From positions 1 to 9,975 of the forward strand of contig USEH01000073.1 of assembly GCA_900553675.1 (NCBI GenBank): a stretch of 9,975 nucleotides of DNA, read 5' to 3'. The position numbers were made by a program, and so were the translations under genes. The notes under the pieces were generated by a model that saw only the letters and a program-made list of their open reading frames with translations, made no database searches and was not told where the DNA came from. Position 1 is the stretch's first letter. The number at the start of each line of letters is the position of its first letter. Origin of the DNA: an uncultured Ruminococcus sp. GTDB lineage: Bacteria; Bacillota; Clostridia; Oscillospirales; Ruminococcaceae. This document shows positions 6,445 to 9,975 of the stretch, one piece after another.

Positions 6445-7836
6445 TCAGAACTTCAGATTCTTAGGCGTTCTCGCATACGCGCAAACATCGCGGATATTTG
6501 CAACACCTGTTACATACATCAGAAGCCTTTCAAGACCCAGTCCGAAGCCGGAATGTACCACTCCGCCGTACTTTCTCAGGTCTAAGTACCACTCCAGACC
6601 TTCCTTTTCCATGCCCATATCGTCCATCTTTTTAACAAGGACATCATAGTTTTCCTCACGCTGAGAGCCACCTATAAGCTCTCCAACTCCGGGAACCAGC
6701 AGGTCGCATGCGGCGACAGTCTTGCCGTCGGGGTTGAGCTTCATATAAAATGCCTTTATATCCTTGGGGAAATCTATGAGGAACACGGGACCCTTTGCAA
6801 TCTTTTCGCAGATGTACATTTCATGCTCCTTGAAGAAGTCCATGCCCCACTCTACCTTGTTTTCAAACTTAACGTCCGCCTTAAGGAGATAATCTACAGC
6901 CTCGGTGTAGGTTATAACCTTAAACTCGGAGTTTGCAACGTGCTCAAGCTTAGAGATAAGATCGTGCTTTTCAACTACGAAGTCGTTTAAGAACTTAAGC
7001 TCGTCCTTGGCGTTTTCCAGAACGTCCTTGATTACGTATTTGAGCATTGCCTCCATAACCGCCATATCGCCCTTAAGGTCGCAGAATGCCATCTCGGGCT
7101 CTATCATCCAGAACTCGCTGGCGTGATATGGGGTGTTGGAGTTTTCCGCGCGGAAGGTTGGACCGAAGGTGTAAACCTTGCCCAAAGCAAGCGCAAACGG
7201 CTCGACATGGAGCTGACCCGAAACGGTTAAGCAGGCGTGACGTCCGAAGAAATCCTCTTCATAGTTGCCGTCGTTTCTGGTGGTTACGGTAAATGTCTCG
7301 CCCGCTCCTTCGGCGTCGTTGCCGGTGATGAGTGGAGTGTGGATATAGTTAAAGCCGTTCTTGCGGAAGAACTCGTGCAGAGACTGCGAAATTATTGAGC
7401 GGATCTTAAATACCGCCATAAAGGTGTTGGTTCTGGGGCGCAGATGAGGAATCTCGCGCAGGAACTCCAGCGAGTGGCGTTTTTTCTGCAAGGGATAGCT
7501 TGCGTCGCAGTCGCCCAAAAGCTCGGCTTCGCTTGCGTTGATTTCAAAAGGCTGCTTAGCTTCGGGAGTGACTACAAGACTACCGGTGATTCTTACGGCG
7601 CATCCGGTAAGAAGCTTTGAAATATCGGCGTAGTTTGAGATTTTCTCCGCCTCGTAAACCACCTGACAGCAGGTGAAGCATGAGCCGTCGTTAAGGGAGA
7701 TAAATCCTATTTTATTATTGGAGCGATTGGTTCTTATCCAGCCCTCAATTGTAATCTCTGCGCCTTCGCAAAGGGCGGCATTGGGCATAAGACCTTTAAC
7801 GCTTTTGTAGATTTCATCAATAGAATATTTCGCCAT
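6445..7836 (-). CDS. asnS: Asparaginyl-tRNA synthetase
   Basis: This class IIb synthetase charges tRNA(Asn) with asparagine. The 463-residue product has an N-terminal OB-fold anticodon-binding domain (about 15-110; [20 protein letters not shown]). The catalytic domain follows, with AEGAGETF, which separates AsnRS from AspRS, class II motif 2 in [11 protein letters not shown], and motif 3 GFGLGLER (430-437). The length matches the E. coli-type enzyme (466) rather than the shorter Bacillus form. The ATG at 7836 has AAAGGA about 10 bases upstream. It is monocistronic, with a strong promoter upstream and a terminator downstream. The leader is only about 35 bases, too short for a T-box, so it lacks the amino-acid control seen on many clostridial synthetase genes. 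A direct AsnRS suggests that at least part of Asn-tRNA(Asn) is not made by transamidation. Confidence 0.98.
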   Translation of the reverse strand: MAKYSIDEIYKSVKGLMPNAALCEGAEITIEGWIRTNRSNNKIGFISLNDGSCFTCCQVVYEAEKISNYADISKLLTGCAVRITGSLVVTPEAKQPFEINASEAELLGDCDASYPLQKKRHSLEFLREIPHLRPRTNTFMAVFKIRSIISQSLHEFFRKNGFNYIHTPLITGNDAEGAGETFTVTTRNDGNYEEDFFGRHACLTVSGQLHVEPFALALGKVYTFGPTFRAENSNTPYHASEFWMIEPEMAFCDLKGDMAVMEAMLKYVIKDVLENAKDELKFLNDFVVEKHDLISKLEHVANSEFKVITYTEAVDYLLKADVKFENKVEWGMDFFKEHEMYICEKIAKGPVFLIDFPKDIKAFYMKLNPDGKTVAACDLLVPGVGELIGGSQREENYDVLVKKMDDMGMEKEGLEWYLDLRKYGGVVHSGFGLGLERLLMYVTGVANIRDVCAYARTPKNLKF

Positions 7837-7877
7837 AATTATACATTCCTTTCTTGGGAATTAAGAATAATAAAGAA

Positions 7878-7906
7878 ATTATAATACTGTCGGCATAAAA
7901 AGTCAA
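7878..7906 (-). promoter_or_regulatory. Strong sigma-A promoter of asnS
   Basis: On the minus strand TTGACT (7901-7906), a 17-base spacer and a perfect TATAAT (7878-7883) form a near-consensus promoter. The -10 ends 41 bases before the asnS ATG. It starts right after the terminator of the TPM gene, so asnS is insulated from the upstream operon. Confidence 0.9.
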
Positions 7907-7915
7907 GTATAAATC

Positions 7916-7952
7916 AAAAATCAGTCCCGGAACGCCCCAAGACTGATTTTTT
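7916..7952 (-). terminator. Intrinsic terminator after the TPM-domain gene
   Basis: AAAAATCAGTC (7916-7926) and GACTGATTTTT (7941-7951) are perfect inverted arms with a 14-base loop. In the minus-strand transcript the stem follows the stop at 7967 by about 14 bases and ends in a U-rich run. It closes the zinc-ribbon/TPM operon. Confidence 0.9.
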
Positions 7953-7966
7953 ACTATAACTGCCAA

Positions 7967-8809
7967 TCAGAACTTTCCGCCTCTTCCGCCAAACGAATGA
8001 CCGGAGGACGAGTGATGGATCGTTGATCCGCCGGAGCCGTGCGAGGATGATGTTTCCTTCGGTCTTGCCGTGCGTGTTACGTTTCTGTAAAGGTAAATAT
8101 CCTTCGACTGGGTGATGTTGAAGGAGCCGCGCCTGACATAATTAGATGCTCCGCGCTGCATACCCACACTTTTCAGCTGTGCCTTCATGCTTGTAACGCC
8201 GACCAATGCGGCGATAAATCCGAATACCAGCGAGATAAGCAGATTAGTGCCGAAAGGATAGCGCGATTTTGTGCGGGTATCGCTCACTAAGCCCTCACTT
8301 GCGTAGTCTTCGCCGTTCTGAACGTCGTAGGGCTCACCGCTTTCGGCTATTTTTAAAAGCTCGGCGCAGGAATCCGCATAGGACTTAAATGCATCATAGT
8401 AATATCCGTCCGAAAGGTAGTTAATCATTTGGTCTTCGATGTATTCAAGACCGTAATCGGTCAAAGCGGTTATCGCCTTGCCCGATGTTGCAATCTGCCA
8501 TTCGCGTTCGGACATATTAATATAGAGAATAACGCCATCCAGCTCCTCGCCCACGCCGTAATTGTTCTCAAAGAAGTATTCGCAGTAGTCTTGGGTTGAC
8601 ATACCATATTCCGTTCCGTAGGAGGTCAGCACGGCTATATCAAGATTGTACTGCGCGCTGTAATCGTCCAACAGCTCTTCAAGTGCAGAAGCTTCGGAGG
8701 ACGAAAGAAGTCCGGCGCTGTCGACAAGCCTTGGTGTTTCTGCGCAGACGGCTGCCGTCATCAAAGCCATTAAAGCCGCCGCAAGGATAAGCATAACAAA
8801 TCTTTTCAT
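7967..8809 (-). CDS. TPM-domain membrane-anchored secreted protein
   Basis: The 280-residue protein begins with a clear signal peptide (1-23: MKRF, then a hydrophobic run ending AVCA, with cleavage before ETPRLVDSAGLL). The TPM domain (about 24-155) has LVDSAGLLSSSEASALEELL and DGVILYINMSEREWQIATSG, both family hallmarks. One membrane helix lies at 188-207. The tail (about 255-280) is rich in Ser, Gly and His and ends GGRGGKF, a typical TPM-family terminus. TPM proteins act at the envelope; some are reported phosphatases and others take part in membrane-protein quality control, so the role here is not settled. The frame stays open to an ATG at 8857, but 8809 is the real start: the signal peptide begins there, GGAGG lies about 6 bases before it, and the longer form would run into the upstream gene. 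Only 10 bases separate it from the zinc-ribbon gene. Confidence 0.9.
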   Translation of the reverse strand: MKRFVMLILAAALMALMTAAVCAETPRLVDSAGLLSSSEASALEELLDDYSAQYNLDIAVLTSYGTEYGMSTQDYCEYFFENNYGVGEELDGVILYINMSEREWQIATSGKAITALTDYGLEYIEDQMINYLSDGYYYDAFKSYADSCAELLKIAESGEPYDVQNGEDYASEGLVSDTRTKSRYPFGTNLLISLVFGFIAALVGVTSMKAQLKSVGMQRGASNYVRRGSFNITQSKDIYLYRNVTRTARPKETSSSHGSGGSTIHHSSSGHSFGGRGGKF

Positions 8810-8819
8810 AATGCCCTCC

Positions 8820-9905
8820 TCAGAACAGCCAGAACAGCGACAGCAGCAGGAATGCACCCGCGCCGAACGCAGCCGTCAGCAAGGCAAGCCATTTGAAATA
8901 AGCGGCGTTGTCCACCGGCAGGTTTCCGACGAATTTGCCTGTCTGACCGTTCATAGCGAAGGTATACTTCTGACCGTTCCAGTCGGTGTTTAAAATCCAG
9001 ACCGGCAAAAGCGCGTATTTCGCGCCGCCTGAGCTGAGCTTAACGCTCGAACCGACCGGCACAACAGAAGAATATCCCATAACGGTGCTTCTTAATTCCG
9101 CTTCTGCCGAGGCTTTTATTCTTTGATTTGCACGCTCGGAGCTTTGAGTTTTTGAAACATCGTACTTATCTGCGAGATATCCTGCCAAGTAGGCAGTCTG
9201 AAAATCGACCGCGGCGGAAAAGTCGTAGGGCTCTATCGATTCCATAAGGTCATCAGCCATTTTTGTGGAGCCATCCACCGGTATATGCTCGAAAGAAATG
9301 TTTCCGGCTCTGAAAACGGAATAGTGGCTGGTTTCGGTGTAGTTGTAGTTTCTGTCGCTCCACGTGCGGATACGTGTCGTTTTAAAGTTTGCGGCAGCTT
9401 CGGCGTCTGCGTCGAACAGCCAGAACGGGACGTATATCCCCCTTATCTCCTCGATATGGTTCTGATCCTTAAACACCTTTGGCAAAAGCCTTTTGCCGCT
9501 TAAATGCCTTTTAAGGCTTTCCACTGCCGCCTTTTTGTCCAGCTTAAAGGGTATAACATAGTCCGGCTTAAGCTCGCCCGAAAGGCTGCCGGTCATAACA
9601 ACCGGATTGCCGCAGTAGGGACACTTTGAGGCGGCGGTGTTTTCATCCGCGATTATCTCGCCGCCACAGGAGTGACAAATATAGGTGCGAAGCGAGCTGT
9701 CCTCGCCGTCATCCCAGACTGTTTCCTGCGAATCATCCCATTCAAGGCTGTCGGCGTCCACATATTTAAGGGCTTCGTCCATCTCCTTTAAAGACTGAAC
9801 CTCAAACTCGCTGTCGCAGTATGGGCATTTCAGCTTTTGAAGCTTGGAATCAAACTCGATAGCTCCGCCGCAGCAGGGACATTTATATTCTAATATTTCT
9901 GACAT
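8820..9905 (-). CDS. Double zinc-ribbon protein with C-terminal membrane anchor (YdjG-like)
   Basis: The 361-residue protein has two TFIIB-type zinc ribbons: Cys9/12/27/30 (CPCCGG...CPYC) and Cys77/80/95/98 (CHSCGG...CPYC). An acidic linker lies between them. The middle region, with YVIPFKLDKKAAVESLKRHL and RGIYVPFWLFDADA, is typical of a conserved but poorly characterised family. A single hydrophobic helix at about 336-358 closes the protein, leaving the zinc ribbons in the cytoplasm. There is no signal peptide. The start overlaps the stop of the upstream gene by one base (TAATG), and the TPM gene follows after 10 bases, so the three form an operon. The domain set resembles B. subtilis YdjG, which works with YdjH and the flotillin-like YdjI in envelope stress. 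That link is inference from architecture and neighbours. Confidence 0.87.
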   Translation of the reverse strand: MSEILEYKCPCCGGAIEFDSKLQKLKCPYCDSEFEVQSLKEMDEALKYVDADSLEWDDSQETVWDDGEDSSLRTYICHSCGGEIIADENTAASKCPYCGNPVVMTGSLSGELKPDYVIPFKLDKKAAVESLKRHLSGKRLLPKVFKDQNHIEEIRGIYVPFWLFDADAEAAANFKTTRIRTWSDRNYNYTETSHYSVFRAGNISFEHIPVDGSTKMADDLMESIEPYDFSAAVDFQTAYLAGYLADKYDVSKTQSSERANQRIKASAEAELRSTVMGYSSVVPVGSSVKLSSGGAKYALLPVWILNTDWNGQKYTFAMNGQTGKFVGNLPVDNAAYFKWLALLTAAFGAGAFLLLSLFWLF

Positions 9906-9975
9906 TATTGCTTGTCACTGTCGTCAAATCTGTCGCCGCATTCGGGACAGAATTTTGGGGGGTTGTGGGGATCTT
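9905..9975 (-). CDS. C-terminal zinc-ribbon tail of an upstream gene (possibly SPFH/flotillin-like), partial
   Basis: Only the last 22 codons are visible; the gene runs off the right edge. They read DPHNPPKFCPECGDRF and then an acidic DDSDKQ before the TAA at 9905-9907. The CPECG half-ribbon preceded by Pro-Pro-Lys-Phe is a common C-terminal ending of SPFH-domain proteins (often named virion core protein or YdjI-like) in Clostridia. The stop shares one base with the ATG of the next gene, which shows translational coupling. The identity of the missing body is a guess from this tail and from the zinc-ribbon and TPM genes behind it. Confidence 0.6.
   Translation of the reverse strand, partial: DPHNPPKFCPECGDRFDDSDKQ

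Noticed and set aside
7837..7966. Possible T-box leader for asnS
   Set aside because: The promoter lies about 40 bases before the ATG, leaving no room for a T-box. The only hairpin in the spacer is the terminator of the upstream gene.
8810..8857. A 16-residue cysteine-rich N-terminal extension (MHSCCCRCSGC) of the TPM protein
   Set aside because: It overlaps the 3' end of the zinc-ribbon gene, lacks a ribosome site, and the signal peptide and GGAGG point to the ATG at 8809.

Overview
The window comes from a Gram-positive, low-to-medium GC anaerobe of the class Clostridia. The main evidence is the block yicC-remA-gmk-rpoZ-priA-def-fmt, read right to left on the minus strand. This is the usual Firmicutes order for these housekeeping genes. 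There are no mobile elements, RNA genes or CRISPR arrays, and no gene-free stretch exceeds about 210 bases.

Layout from left to right. At 1-3563 (minus) lie a truncated fmt, def and priA. At 3569-3613 an 11-bp perfect inverted repeat fills the rpoZ-priA spacer. At 3625-5573 (minus) lie rpoZ, gmk, remA and yicC, tightly packed with overlapping ends and served by a promoter at about 5630-5658. A divergent promoter at 5722-5750 drives an HD-domain hydrolase gene (5785-6387, plus strand). That gene and the convergent asnS (6445-7836, minus) share a bidirectional hairpin terminator. asnS has a near-consensus promoter of its own. At 7967-9975 (minus) is an envelope module: a zinc-ribbon tail of a gene cut by the window edge, a double zinc-ribbon protein with a C-terminal membrane anchor, and a secreted, membrane-anchored TPM-domain protein. 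It ends in a terminator just downstream of the asnS promoter.

The genes fall into three working groups. The first is information processing and growth: GMP kinase, RNA polymerase omega, the replication-restart helicase PriA, N-terminal formyl-Met handling by Def and Fmt, a YicC-family RNase and the RemA regulator. The second is asparaginyl-tRNA synthesis. The third is a probable membrane-stress or flotillin-like module resembling the B. subtilis ydjFGHI neighbourhood.

The most notable observation is that priA looks like a mosaic. Right of about 2670 the coding style uses CTT leucine, ATA isoleucine and AGG arginine, and PriA's N-terminal third looks Oscillospiraceae/Ruminococcaceae-like. Left of about 2640 it uses CTG, ATC and GGA, and the PriA helicase domain, def and fmt look Lachnospiraceae-like. 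The switch falls at the conserved Walker A motif without breaking the frame. It is either an assembly chimera or a striking intragenic recombination, so taxonomy or function inferred from one side should not be carried to the other.
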